Assembly: GCF_938028825.1 (NCBI RefSeq) | Contig: NZ_CALIZP010000089.1 | Span: forward strand, 1-33,436 | DNA: 33,436 bases | Source of the DNA: an uncultured Cardiobacterium sp. | GTDB taxonomy: Bacteria; Pseudomonadota; Gammaproteobacteria; Cardiobacteriales; Cardiobacteriaceae | Direction: 5' to 3' | Part shown: in pieces, positions 8,284 to 14,613 of the stretch | Layout of the letters: every line of letters starts with the position of its first letter | Position numbering within the stretch: the first letter of the stretch is position 1 | Notes under the pieces: model-generated | What the model was told of the DNA's origin: nothing | Databases searched by the model: none | What the model saw: the letters and a program-made list of their open reading frames with translations, nothing else | Position numbers and translations under genes: made by a program

Positions 8284-8328
8284 GTCTTGCAGGACAGGCA
8301 GGCGCAGAGGACAATGCCCCTGCAAGAC
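8284..8328 (+). promoter_or_regulatory. Inverted repeat in the thrC leader
   Basis: A perfect 10-bp inverted repeat, GTCTTGCAGG (8284-8293) and CCTGCAAGAC (8319-8328), is separated by 25 bp and ends 32 bp before the thrC start codon. It has no T run, so it is not a simple terminator. It could be an operator or an RNA stem in the thrC 5' UTR. The function is unknown. Confidence 0.35.
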
Positions 8329-8360
8329 AAACGCACCAAGCGACTCACAAGGAGAACCCC

Positions 8361-9773
8361 ATGCAATACCAATCCACCCGTGGCGCCGGACTCGGCGGTT
8401 TCAGCGACATCCTCCTGCAAGGGCTCGCGCCCGACGGCGGCCTCGCCATGCCCGCCAGCATCCCGCATATCGACGCCGCCACGCTCGCAAGCTGGCGCGG
8501 GCTTGATTATGCCGACCTCGCCTTTGCCGTGATGCGCCCCTTCATCGGCGACATTCCCGAAGACGACCTGCGCGCCATCCTGCGCCGCACCTACACCGCC
8601 GCCGCCTTCGGCAGCGCCGACATCACCCCGCTCACCCGCCTCGGCGACAGCACTACCTACCTGCTCGAACTCTCGAACGGCCCCTCGCTCGCCTTCAAAG
8701 ACATCGCCATGCAATTCCTCGGCAATGTCATGGAATACGTCCTCGCAGCGCGCGACGCGCGGCTCAACATCCTCGGCGCCACCTCCGGCGACACCGGTTC
8801 CGCCGCCGAATACGCCATGCGCGGCAAGGCGCGCATCAACGTCTTCATGCTCTCGCCGCACGGGCGCATGAGCCGCTTCCAGCAGGCGCAGATGTACAGC
8901 CTGCACGACGAAAATATCCACAACATCGCCATTCGCGGCGTCTTCGACGACTGCCAGGACCTCGTCAAGGCGGTCAACAGCGACGCCGCCTTCAAGGCGG
9001 CGCACCACATCGGTGCGGTCAACTCCATCAACTGGGCGCGTGTGCTGGCGCAAAGCGTCTATTACTTCAAGGCCTGGCTCGCCCTCGCGCTCCCCGCCGG
9101 CAGCGCGGTGGATTTCTGCGTGCCCTCCGGCAACTTCGGCAACATCTACGCCGGTTATCTTGCCAAACAGATGGGTCTGCCCATCGCCCATCTCGTCATC
9201 GCCACCAACGAAAACGACGTGCTCTACGAAGCGCTGCAAAGCGGCCACTACCGCGCCCGTCTGGCGGCAGAAGTGGCAAAAACCAGCAGCCCCTCGATGG
9301 ACATCGGCAAGGCGAGCAACTTCGAGCGCTACCTCTACAACCTGAGCGGCAACGACGCCGCCGCGACCGCCGCGCGCTGGCGTGAACTGGACACGGCAGG
9401 CGGCATCGACCTGCAACCGCTCATGGACAGCATCCGCGCTTCGGGCTTTGCCGCCGGGCGCAGCAGCCACGTCGACCGCCTCGCCACCATCCGCGAGACC
9501 TACCAGCGCTACAACCGCCTCATCGACCCGCACACCGCCGACGGCGTGTACGTCGCCAAACACTGGCGCGCCGAGAACAAAAGCGAGCGCCCGCTCATCT
9601 GCCTCGAAACCGCGCAGCCCGCCAAATTCGAGGCGACCGTGCGCGAGGCAACCGGCCTGCGCGCCCCGCGTCCCGAGCGTTTCGCGGACATCGAAGAAGC
9701 GCCGCGCCGCGTCGTCGTCATGGAAAACGATGCGGACACGCTGAAAGACTACATCGCCGCCGCGCTCGCCTGA
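8361..9773 (+). CDS. thrC: Threonine synthase
   Basis: A PLP enzyme that converts O-phospho-L-homoserine to L-threonine, the last step of threonine synthesis. The start with AAGGAGAA 4 bp upstream gives 470 aa, which fits the long class of threonine synthases. The N-terminus is MQYQSTRGAGLGGFSDILLQ, followed by GLAPDGGLAMP. The PLP lysine is K113 in SLAFKDIAMQ. ATSGDTGSAA forms the phosphate-binding loop, and VPSGNFGNIYAGYLA is conserved. No thrA or thrB is next to it. The flavin oxidoreductase gene follows after 29 bp without a terminator, so the three genes 8361-11274 may form one transcript. Confidence 0.96.
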   Translation: MQYQSTRGAGLGGFSDILLQGLAPDGGLAMPASIPHIDAATLASWRGLDYADLAFAVMRPFIGDIPEDDLRAILRRTYTAAAFGSADITPLTRLGDSTTYLLELSNGPSLAFKDIAMQFLGNVMEYVLAARDARLNILGATSGDTGSAAEYAMRGKARINVFMLSPHGRMSRFQQAQMYSLHDENIHNIAIRGVFDDCQDLVKAVNSDAAFKAAHHIGAVNSINWARVLAQSVYYFKAWLALALPAGSAVDFCVPSGNFGNIYAGYLAKQMGLPIAHLVIATNENDVLYEALQSGHYRARLAAEVAKTSSPSMDIGKASNFERYLYNLSGNDAAATAARWRELDTAGGIDLQPLMDSIRASGFAAGRSSHVDRLATIRETYQRYNRLIDPHTADGVYVAKHWRAENKSERPLICLETAQPAKFEATVREATGLRAPRPERFADIEEAPRRVVVMENDADTLKDYIAAALA

Positions 9774-9802
9774 GTCAACCCGCACACAAAAACGAGGACA
9801 CC

Positions 9803-10906
9803 ATGCAAAACCTCTTCCGGCCCTACACCTTCAACAACGGCGCAAGCGTCAAAAACCGCCTCGCCGTCGCGCCGATGACCCATTTCTCCTCCGACCCGGA
9901 CGGCCACCTCAGCGACGAAGAACGCCGCTTCCTGCAAGGCCGCGCCACCGGTTTCGGCCTCTTCATCACCGCCGCCACCCTGGTCGCGCCGGAAGGCAAA
10001 GCCTTCATCGGCCAGCCGCATGCCATCAATAACGCCGACATCGCGCCGCTGCGCGAAACCGCCCGCCTCATTCAGGCACAAGGGGCGAAGGCCATCCTGC
10101 AAATCCACCACGGCGGCAGTCAGGCCGTGGCCGAACTGCTCGGCGGGCGGGACAAAGTCGCGCCCGGCGATGATGAAGAAAACGGCGCCCGTGCCCTCGC
10201 GGCGGCGGAAATCGGACACATCATCGCCGCCTTCGGCCGCGCCACCACCATCGCCATCACGGCGGGCTTCGACGGCGTGGAAATCCACGGCGCGAACGGC
10301 TACCTGTTGCAACAGTTCTATTCCGGCCACAGCAACCGCCGCCGCGACATCTGGGGACAGGAACGCCTGCGCTTCCCGCTGGCGGTGGTTGATGCCGTCG
10401 CCGCCGCCCGCGCCGCAGCGGGGCGGCCCGACTTCATCATCGGCTACCGCTTCTCGCCGGAAGAAGCGGAAGAAGACGGCCTCACCATGCAAGACACCTT
10501 CGTCCTGGTCGATGCCCTCTGCGGCAAACCGCTGCAATACCTGCACGTGTCCCTGCACGACTATTTCAGCCACGCGCGGCGCGGTGCCGACAGCAGCCGG
10601 ACGCGGGTCGCGCTGCTGCATGAGCGCATCAACGGCCGCCTGCCGCTGATGGCCGTCGGCAGTCTGCTCACGGCAGAGCAGATTGCCCGCGCCGCCGCCG
10701 ACGGCAACGCCGAATTTATCGCCCTCGGCCGCGCCGTGCTGCTCAACCCCGACATGGCAACCCTGCTGCAAAACGGCGACTACGACCGCATCGAAACCGA
10801 ACTCGACCCCGCCCGCCGCGAGGCGTACCGCTACCCGCGCCACCTGTGGGAGCTCAATCTGCGCAATTCCGGCTTCCTGCCGCGCATCAAGGGGGCGGCA
10901 TCATGA
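9803..10906 (+). CDS. NADH:flavin oxidoreductase, Old Yellow Enzyme family
   Basis: A 367-aa FMN-dependent TIM-barrel protein of the Oye/YqjM group, which reduces activated C=C bonds or related substrates; the natural substrate is unknown. The N-terminus is LFRPYTFNNGASVKNRLAVAP. Family motifs are LQIHHGGSQA, the phosphate/flavin-binding EIHGANGYLLQQFYSGHSN, YRFSPEE, and ALGRAVLLNPD near the C-terminus. There is no fused 4Fe-4S/NAD domain as in 2,4-dienoyl-CoA reductase. AGGA lies 4 bp before the start. The stop codon overlaps the ATG of the VOC gene (ATGA), which implies translational coupling. Confidence 0.88.
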   Translation: MQNLFRPYTFNNGASVKNRLAVAPMTHFSSDPDGHLSDEERRFLQGRATGFGLFITAATLVAPEGKAFIGQPHAINNADIAPLRETARLIQAQGAKAILQIHHGGSQAVAELLGGRDKVAPGDDEENGARALAAAEIGHIIAAFGRATTIAITAGFDGVEIHGANGYLLQQFYSGHSNRRRDIWGQERLRFPLAVVDAVAAARAAAGRPDFIIGYRFSPEEAEEDGLTMQDTFVLVDALCGKPLQYLHVSLHDYFSHARRGADSSRTRVALLHERINGRLPLMAVGSLLTAEQIARAAADGNAEFIALGRAVLLNPDMATLLQNGDYDRIETELDPARREAYRYPRHLWELNLRNSGFLPRIKGAAS

Positions 10907-11274
10907 AGGAGCGCAACAACACCATCACCTACCTCGAATTTCCCGCCGCCGACCGCGCGCGCCTGCACGCCGCAGAAGCCTTCTATGGCGCGGTCTTCGG
11001 CTGGCAATACCGGCACTGGGGCGACGATTACCGCGACACGGACGGCAGCGGCATCGGCAGCGGCCTCTGCGTCAGCGATGCCGCCGCGCCGCTTGCGGTG
11101 ATTTATTGCGCGGAGCTGGGAAACGCCTACCGTGCCGTCATCGCCGCAGGCGGCGAGATCGTGCAGGACATCTTCAGCTTCCCCGGCGGCCGCCGTTTTC
11201 ATTTCCGCGATCCGGCGGGCAACATCCTCGCCGTGTGGTCGGACAAGGCGGCGCAATCCGCCGAAGTGGCCTGA
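10903..11274 (+). CDS. VOC family (glyoxalase/bleomycin-resistance-like) protein
   Basis: A 123-aa protein with one vicinal-oxygen-chelate repeat pair. The pattern TYLEFPAADRARLHAAEAFY followed by FGWQY, and the ending FRDPAGNILAVWS, is typical of the glyoxalase fold. The start overlaps the preceding stop codon (ATGA). Proteins of this form are often uncharacterised, and no substrate can be assigned. The product of the coupled upstream oxidoreductase could be related to its substrate, but that is only an inference. The frame is open 19 codons further upstream inside the oxidoreductase gene, which is less likely. Confidence 0.8.
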   Translation: MKERNNTITYLEFPAADRARLHAAEAFYGAVFGWQYRHWGDDYRDTDGSGIGSGLCVSDAAAPLAVIYCAELGNAYRAVIAAGGEIVQDIFSFPGGRRFHFRDPAGNILAVWSDKAAQSAEVA

Positions 11275-11276
11275 AC

Positions 11277-11307
11277 AAAAAAGCTGCCGGAAGGCAGCTT
11301 TTTTTTT
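11277..11307. terminator. Bidirectional terminator between VOC gene and ATP-grasp gene
   Basis: A6, stem GCTGCC / GGCAGC with loop GGAA (11289-11292), then about nine T (11299-11307). It sits between two convergent genes, and with A and T tracts on both sides it can serve both. Confidence 0.9.
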
Positions 11308-11311
11308 GCAT

Positions 11312-12121
11312 TCATTGCCATACCCGAAGAGCGGCACAGAAGGCGGCGACAGCCGCCGGATGATGGCCGAAATACAGCGCCGGTTCGATCAGCTCGATTT
11401 CATTGATGAGGTAATCGCCGTCTGCCGTGATGAGCCCGTCCACGCGGGCATAGAGCGGTGGCGAGGGCAGGGCGGCCAGCACCGCTTCGGCGCGACTGCG
11501 CCAGGCGGGTTCGGGCGTAACCGGCAGGATTTCCACGCCATAGGCACTGTTGGCGCGCCATTCGCCCGCTGCCGGGCGGCGGTGCGCGGCGTGGCTGTAT
11601 GCGCCGCCGAAGTAGATAAGGCAGACCTCGCCGCCGGGGGCTTCGATGTAAGGCTGAACGAGGATGCCGTCCGGGTAGGCGGCAAGGGTCGGCATGTCGT
11701 GATTCAGGCGGCGCACACCGCGCCCGCTTTGCCCGATGAGCGGCTTGATGACGGGATTGTCCCAGCCGGTGGCGGCGATTTGCCTCGCCCAGTCGTAGTC
11801 GTCGCCGGGGTAGAGGTCAAGACCGGGGGTAACGGGATGACCGGATGCCGCGAGTTCGCAGAGGTAGCGTTTGTTCAGGTTCCAGCGTTGCAGCGCGGGC
11901 GGGTTGACAAGGCGCGCCCCCGCCTGCTCTTGCGCGGCAAGCCAACGACGGTAGGCGGCAGGGTCGTCGCTGTAATCCCAGACGGCCAGCGGCAGGATGG
12001 TGGCGGCGGCAGGCGCGATGTCCTGCCAGGGGATGAGCGCGGCATCCAGTGCGGCGGCAAGGATGCGCAAGTCGGCATTACCCTGCGGCCAGGCGGGGCA
12101 GGTGGCGATAATGAGCGGCAT
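11312..12121 (-). CDS. ATP-grasp domain protein of unknown substrate
   Basis: A 269-aa protein. The start MPLIIATCPAW was chosen because GGAG lies 6 bp upstream in the transcript; the open frame runs 71 codons further but crosses a terminator hairpin and a likely promoter. ATP-grasp features are VIKPLIGQSGRGVRR (about 124-138), with the ATP-binding lysine and glycine-rich loop, and a metal-binding end RVDGLITADGDYLINEIELI (Asp, Glu and Asn-Glu). Such enzymes join a carboxylate to an amine or thiol through an acyl phosphate. It resembles the RimK/DcsG-like group, but no specific product can be named. It stands alone on the minus strand, convergent with the VOC gene. Confidence 0.75.
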   Translation of the reverse strand: MPLIIATCPAWPQGNADLRILAAALDAALIPWQDIAPAAATILPLAVWDYSDDPAAYRRWLAAQEQAGARLVNPPALQRWNLNKRYLCELAASGHPVTPGLDLYPGDDYDWARQIAATGWDNPVIKPLIGQSGRGVRRLNHDMPTLAAYPDGILVQPYIEAPGGEVCLIYFGGAYSHAAHRRPAAGEWRANSAYGVEILPVTPEPAWRSRAEAVLAALPSPPLYARVDGLITADGDYLINEIELIEPALYFGHHPAAVAAFCAALRVWQ

Positions 12122-12143
12122 GGTGTTCTCCGGAAGCGTGCGT

Positions 12144-12184
12144 AAAAAAACGGGCAGGCGGCGCAGCGCCGCCTGCGGATTTTT
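12144..12184. terminator. Bidirectional hairpin terminator upstream of the ATP-grasp gene
   Basis: A7 (12144-12150), stem GCAGGCGGC (12154-12162) / GCCGCCTGC (12168-12176) with loop GCAGC, then GGA and T5. On the minus strand the hairpin is followed by seven T and can end the transcript of the DUF4304-like gene. Confidence 0.7.
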
Positions 12185-12209
12185 ATACCAAAATTCCCGC
12201 AGGCGGCAA
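12182..12209 (-). promoter_or_regulatory. Putative promoter of the ATP-grasp gene
   Basis: Read on the minus strand: -35 TTGCCG (12204-12209), 16 bp, -10 TATAAA (12182-12187). The predicted start of transcription falls at the edge of the terminator hairpin 12154-12176, so the hairpin would be at the very 5' end of the mRNA. Confidence 0.4.
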
Positions 12210-12291
12210 AAAGTTGCCGTCTGCCGGGGCAGTGGTACCGGGGCCGTTGGCATGCGCCATTCATCCATGAAGCCCCAGCGGTCTTTGGAGT

Positions 12292-12927
12292 TCAGGCGGG
12301 CAGTTTGCAGCGGGTGCGGTTGGCAGCCGCCCACTGCGCCAGCAGTGGCTGCCAGTCGGCCGCGTTGATGGCGGCGGCAAGGGCGCGGGCGTGCCGCATG
12401 ATGGCGTGCTCGTGTGCCTCCGGCTGCCAGTAGTTGGCGGGGGCGGCGAGGCGGGCGCAGTCGTCGCGGACGGCGACAGGGTCGCCGCCGTCCAGCAGGC
12501 GGGCGATGTTGCAGGCAAGATCGGCGGCATCGTCGCGCTGTCTGGGGTCGCGTTGCGCGGCGAGGTAGGCGGTTACGCTATCATGCGCGGCCAGCCACGG
12601 CAGGACGTGCGTGGTGCAGTAGTCGCAGATGGCGGCGAGGCTCTGCCGGGCATCCGTTGCTGTGGCGGTGCGCCAATCGTGGTGCTGGATGATGTCGCCG
12701 AGGCCGGCGGGCTGGTTGCCGGTGTCGAGCAGCGGGTCGCAGAGCAGCCCGAAGCGGTAGGCCAACATGAGATCGCCGCTACCGTAGCGGGAGCGGAGAA
12801 GGGTGATGCTGTGCAGGATGTCGCCGTCGGCACGCAGGAAGTGGGCGGGCCGGCAGCGGGTAAAACCCGCCTGTTTCAGGACGGGGGCGAGTTCGCGGCT
12901 AATGGCGGGGCGCAGGTAGTCAGGCAT
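12292..12927 (-). CDS. Hypothetical protein, DUF4304-like
   Basis: A 211-aa soluble protein. The start MPDYLRPAISRELAPVLKQAGF was chosen because upstream codons look non-coding; no clear Shine-Dalgarno supports it. The pattern of an N-terminal helix, LKQAGFTRCRPAHFLRADGDILHSITLLRSRYG and a following beta region recalls DUF4304 proteins, which are of unknown function. The C-terminal half is helical and ends in LAQWAAANRTRCKLPA. No catalytic motif, signal peptide or membrane segment is evident. The family call is tentative. Confidence 0.55.
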   Translation of the reverse strand: MPDYLRPAISRELAPVLKQAGFTRCRPAHFLRADGDILHSITLLRSRYGSGDLMLAYRFGLLCDPLLDTGNQPAGLGDIIQHHDWRTATATDARQSLAAICDYCTTHVLPWLAAHDSVTAYLAAQRDPRQRDDAADLACNIARLLDGGDPVAVRDDCARLAAPANYWQPEAHEHAIMRHARALAAAINAADWQPLLAQWAAANRTRCKLPA

Positions 12928-13150
12928 GGGGCGGTGGTTTGCAGGTGCGGGTAGAGACGGATGCCTGTCCGGCAGGCAAGGATGGGAATGACCGGCGGGC
13001 CGACGCAAGGATTCTGTTTTTGCGCGCGCGGGTGTTCTGCAAAGTATGCCACGGGCGGCAAAGGGGAGAAAGGCAACGCATCTGCCCGTTGCCATGCGCA
13101 AAGTGTCAAGAAAATTTCTGCGATGGGCAAGTGGCGGCGGTTTGTGGGGG
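12928..13150. other. Intergenic stretch without a recognised gene
   Basis: Together with the repeat element and terminator that follow, this makes a gap of 424 bp without a gene. It holds a small palindrome TGCCTG TCCGG CAGGCA (12962-12978) and next to it a piece (about 12978-13002) that recalls the inner part of the TATAGTCG element. No conserved ORF or clear promoter was seen. Confidence 0.4.
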
Positions 13151-13256
13151 TATAGTCGTTTCAACTAGAACTGATACGGTGTTGGCGCGCCTTGCCGTAC
13201 TGGTTGTACTGTTTGCGGCGCGCCGCCTTGTCTCAGTCCTATTTGAAACGACTATA
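13151..13256. repeat. MITE-like inverted-repeat element, complete copy
   Basis: A 106-bp element with perfect 14-bp terminal inverted repeats TATAGTCGTTTCAA (13151-13164) and TTGAAACGACTATA (13243-13256), and a GC-rich partly palindromic core with two GGCGCGCC blocks. It has no ORF. Related copies are at 15985-16087 and 33383 to the window end. From memory, the inner sequence (GAGACAAGGCGG, ACAGTAC) is like short repeats found in Neisseria genomes. A TA at each end could be the target duplication. Confidence 0.8.
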
Positions 13257-13273
13257 TTTGGCAATGAACATGC

Positions 13274-13303
13274 AAAAAAGCCCTTCCCGATAGCGGGAAG
13301 GGC
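13274..13303 (-). terminator. Terminator of the bfrA-bfrB operon
   Basis: Perfect 10-bp stem GCCCTTCCCG (13280-13289) / CGGGAAGGGC (13294-13303) with loop ATAG. On the minus strand it is followed by six T (A6 at 13274-13279). It lies about 50 bp past the bfrB stop codon. Confidence 0.85.
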
Positions 13304-13351
13304 CCGTCATGCCGCCGCCCCTCCGGGCGGGAAGGGTTTGCGGAGGCGGCG

Positions 13352-13834
13352 TCAGTGTCCGCCGCTGTCGCCGACTGCCTGTTGCAGGTAGTTCGCCTCG
13401 CCGAGGTCGGCGATGAGGTCCTGCTGTGTTTCCAGCCAGTCGATGTATTCCTCAACGTCATCAAGCAATGTTTCCACCAGGGTGCGCGAGACAAAATCGC
13501 GCGCGCCGCCGAGCAGTTTCACCGCATCACGCAGGTCGCCGTGCTGGGCATACGCCGCTTGCAGGTCGCAGGCGATCGCTTCCGCCACGCTTTCGCCGAT
13601 GAAGAGTTTGCCGAGGTCTTGCAGGTTCGGCAGCCCTTCGAGCAGGAAGATGCGCGCGATGAGCTTGTCGGCGTTTTTCATGGCGCGGATGGACTGTTTG
13701 TACATGGTGTGCCCGACGCTGTCGTAGCCCCAGTTGTTCAGCATCCGCGCATGCAGGAAGTACTGGTTGATGACCGTCAGCTCGTGCCTGAGCAGTTTGT
13801 TCAGGCAGGCGAGCACTTCGGGTGCTATCTGCAT
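13352..13834 (-). CDS. bfrB: Bacterioferritin subunit with haem ligand but without ferroxidase site
   Basis: A 160-aa bacterioferritin subunit; the cage stores iron in the cytoplasm. The fold is clear (NKLLRHELTVINQYFLHARM, LEGLPNLQDLGKL, YIDWLETQQDLI). By E. coli numbering, haem ligand Met52 is present (AMKNA). Five of the six ferroxidase ligands are replaced: Glu51 by Ala, His54 by Asn, Glu94 by Ala, Glu127 by Val and His130 by Tyr; only Glu18 remains. It should bind haem between subunits but not oxidise iron itself. It is the second gene of a pair, 9 bp after bfrA, with a strong GGAGG. This is the division of labour known from Neisseria gonorrhoeae BfrA/BfrB, hence the symbol. A heteropolymer with bfrA is expected. 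Confidence 0.92.
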   Translation of the reverse strand: MQIAPEVLACLNKLLRHELTVINQYFLHARMLNNWGYDSVGHTMYKQSIRAMKNADKLIARIFLLEGLPNLQDLGKLFIGESVAEAIACDLQAAYAQHGDLRDAVKLLGGARDFVSRTLVETLLDDVEEYIDWLETQQDLIADLGEANYLQQAVGDSGGH

Positions 13835-13843
13835 ACCGCCTCC

Positions 13844-14308
13844 TTACAGCTGGCTTTGCAGGTAGTTCTGCAAGCCCATTTGCTCAATCTGACGCAGTTG
13901 CTGTTCCAGCCAGTGCGCGTGGTCTTCTTCGGTGTCTTTCAGCTGGGCAATCAGCATGTTGCGGGTAACGTAGTCGTGGTGCTGTTCGCAGAGGGCGATG
14001 CCGGTTTTCAGGTTGTCGCGTACCGAGTATTCGGCTTGCAGGTCGTTTTCCATCATGGATTTGACGTCGCGCCCGATGTTGAGCGGCGCAGGCACCATGT
14101 TCGGCGTGCCTTCGAGCATCAGCACGCGCTTGATCATCTGCGTGGCGTGTTCGGTTTCGTGCTCCATTTCGTGATGGTTGGCGGCAAACAGCTTGGTGTA
14201 GCCCCATTCGTCGTACATGCGGGCGTGAATGAAATACTGGTCGCGCGCGCCGAGTTCGCCGGCGATGAGCTTGTTGAGGTAAGCGATGACTTCTGGTTGT
14301 CCTTGCAT
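13844..14308 (-). CDS. bfrA: Bacterioferritin subunit with ferroxidase site but without haem Met
   Basis: A 154-aa bacterioferritin subunit. The ferroxidase ligands are present: E18 (AGELGARDQYF), E51 and H54 (HHEMEHETEHA), E93 (aligned to E. coli E94, one residue being deleted before it), E127 and H130 (TEEDHAHWLE). The haem-binding methionine (Met52 in E. coli) is Thr52. This subunit should therefore oxidise Fe(II), while haem would have to come from sites formed by bfrB subunits. GGAG precedes the start, and a good promoter candidate lies 33 bp upstream. No clear Fur box was found in the upstream AT-rich region. Confidence 0.93.
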   Translation of the reverse strand: MQGQPEVIAYLNKLIAGELGARDQYFIHARMYDEWGYTKLFAANHHEMEHETEHATQMIKRVLMLEGTPNMVPAPLNIGRDVKSMMENDLQAEYSVRDNLKTGIALCEQHHDYVTRNMLIAQLKDTEEDHAHWLEQQLRQIEQMGLQNYLQSQL

Positions 14309-14340
14309 GGATGTTCTCCGGTTGAATTAAAGGGGCGGCG

Positions 14341-14369
14341 AGTATCGCGGGCGGGGCAAGAGGCGTCAA
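14341..14369 (-). promoter_or_regulatory. Putative sigma-70 promoter of bfrA-bfrB
   Basis: On the minus strand: -35 TTGACG (14364-14369), spacer 17 bp, -10 GATACT (14341-14346), 33 bp before the bfrA start codon. Confidence 0.5.
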
Positions 14370-14613
14370 AAAAAATTTTCCGGCGGTGCGGGTATTTTTT
14401 GCAGAAAAATTGCAATACGCTGAAAACAAAGTGATATTTAACGCTGAAAAGAAGTTTTCCCATTTAAATTACTAATCATGATACGGGCAAACAAATAAAA
14501 ATACTTATCGACGGGCAGCTTATAACCGCCGTGCATAACGCGAGAACCAAACCGTCTTTCCCAAAACGGGGGCAACTGATTACAGTAGCCGCCTTTTAAA
14601 TCAAGGACACATC
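14370..14613. other. AT-rich divergent intergenic region bfrA/cysN
   Basis: Markedly more AT-rich than its surroundings, with several A and T tracts (such as AAAAAAAATTTT at 14369-14378 and TTTAAATT near 14463). It must hold the cysN control region. No convincing -35/-10 pair for cysN could be fixed by eye; a TATAAC near 14521 is one candidate. Sulfur control by a CysB-like activator would fit an AT-rich site, but no site is identified. Confidence 0.4.

Noticed and set aside
8311..8360. Leader peptide or attenuator for thrC starting at ATG 8311
   Set aside because: The frame has no stop codon before thrC, few threonine codons in a row, and no terminator stem with a T run.
5774..8506. A 910-codon open frame on the plus strand antisense to mutS
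   Set aside because: It is a shadow of the GC-rich mutS gene: low-complexity Val/Gly/Ala/Asp/Glu-rich translation, no family resemblance, and mutS is unmistakable on the other strand.
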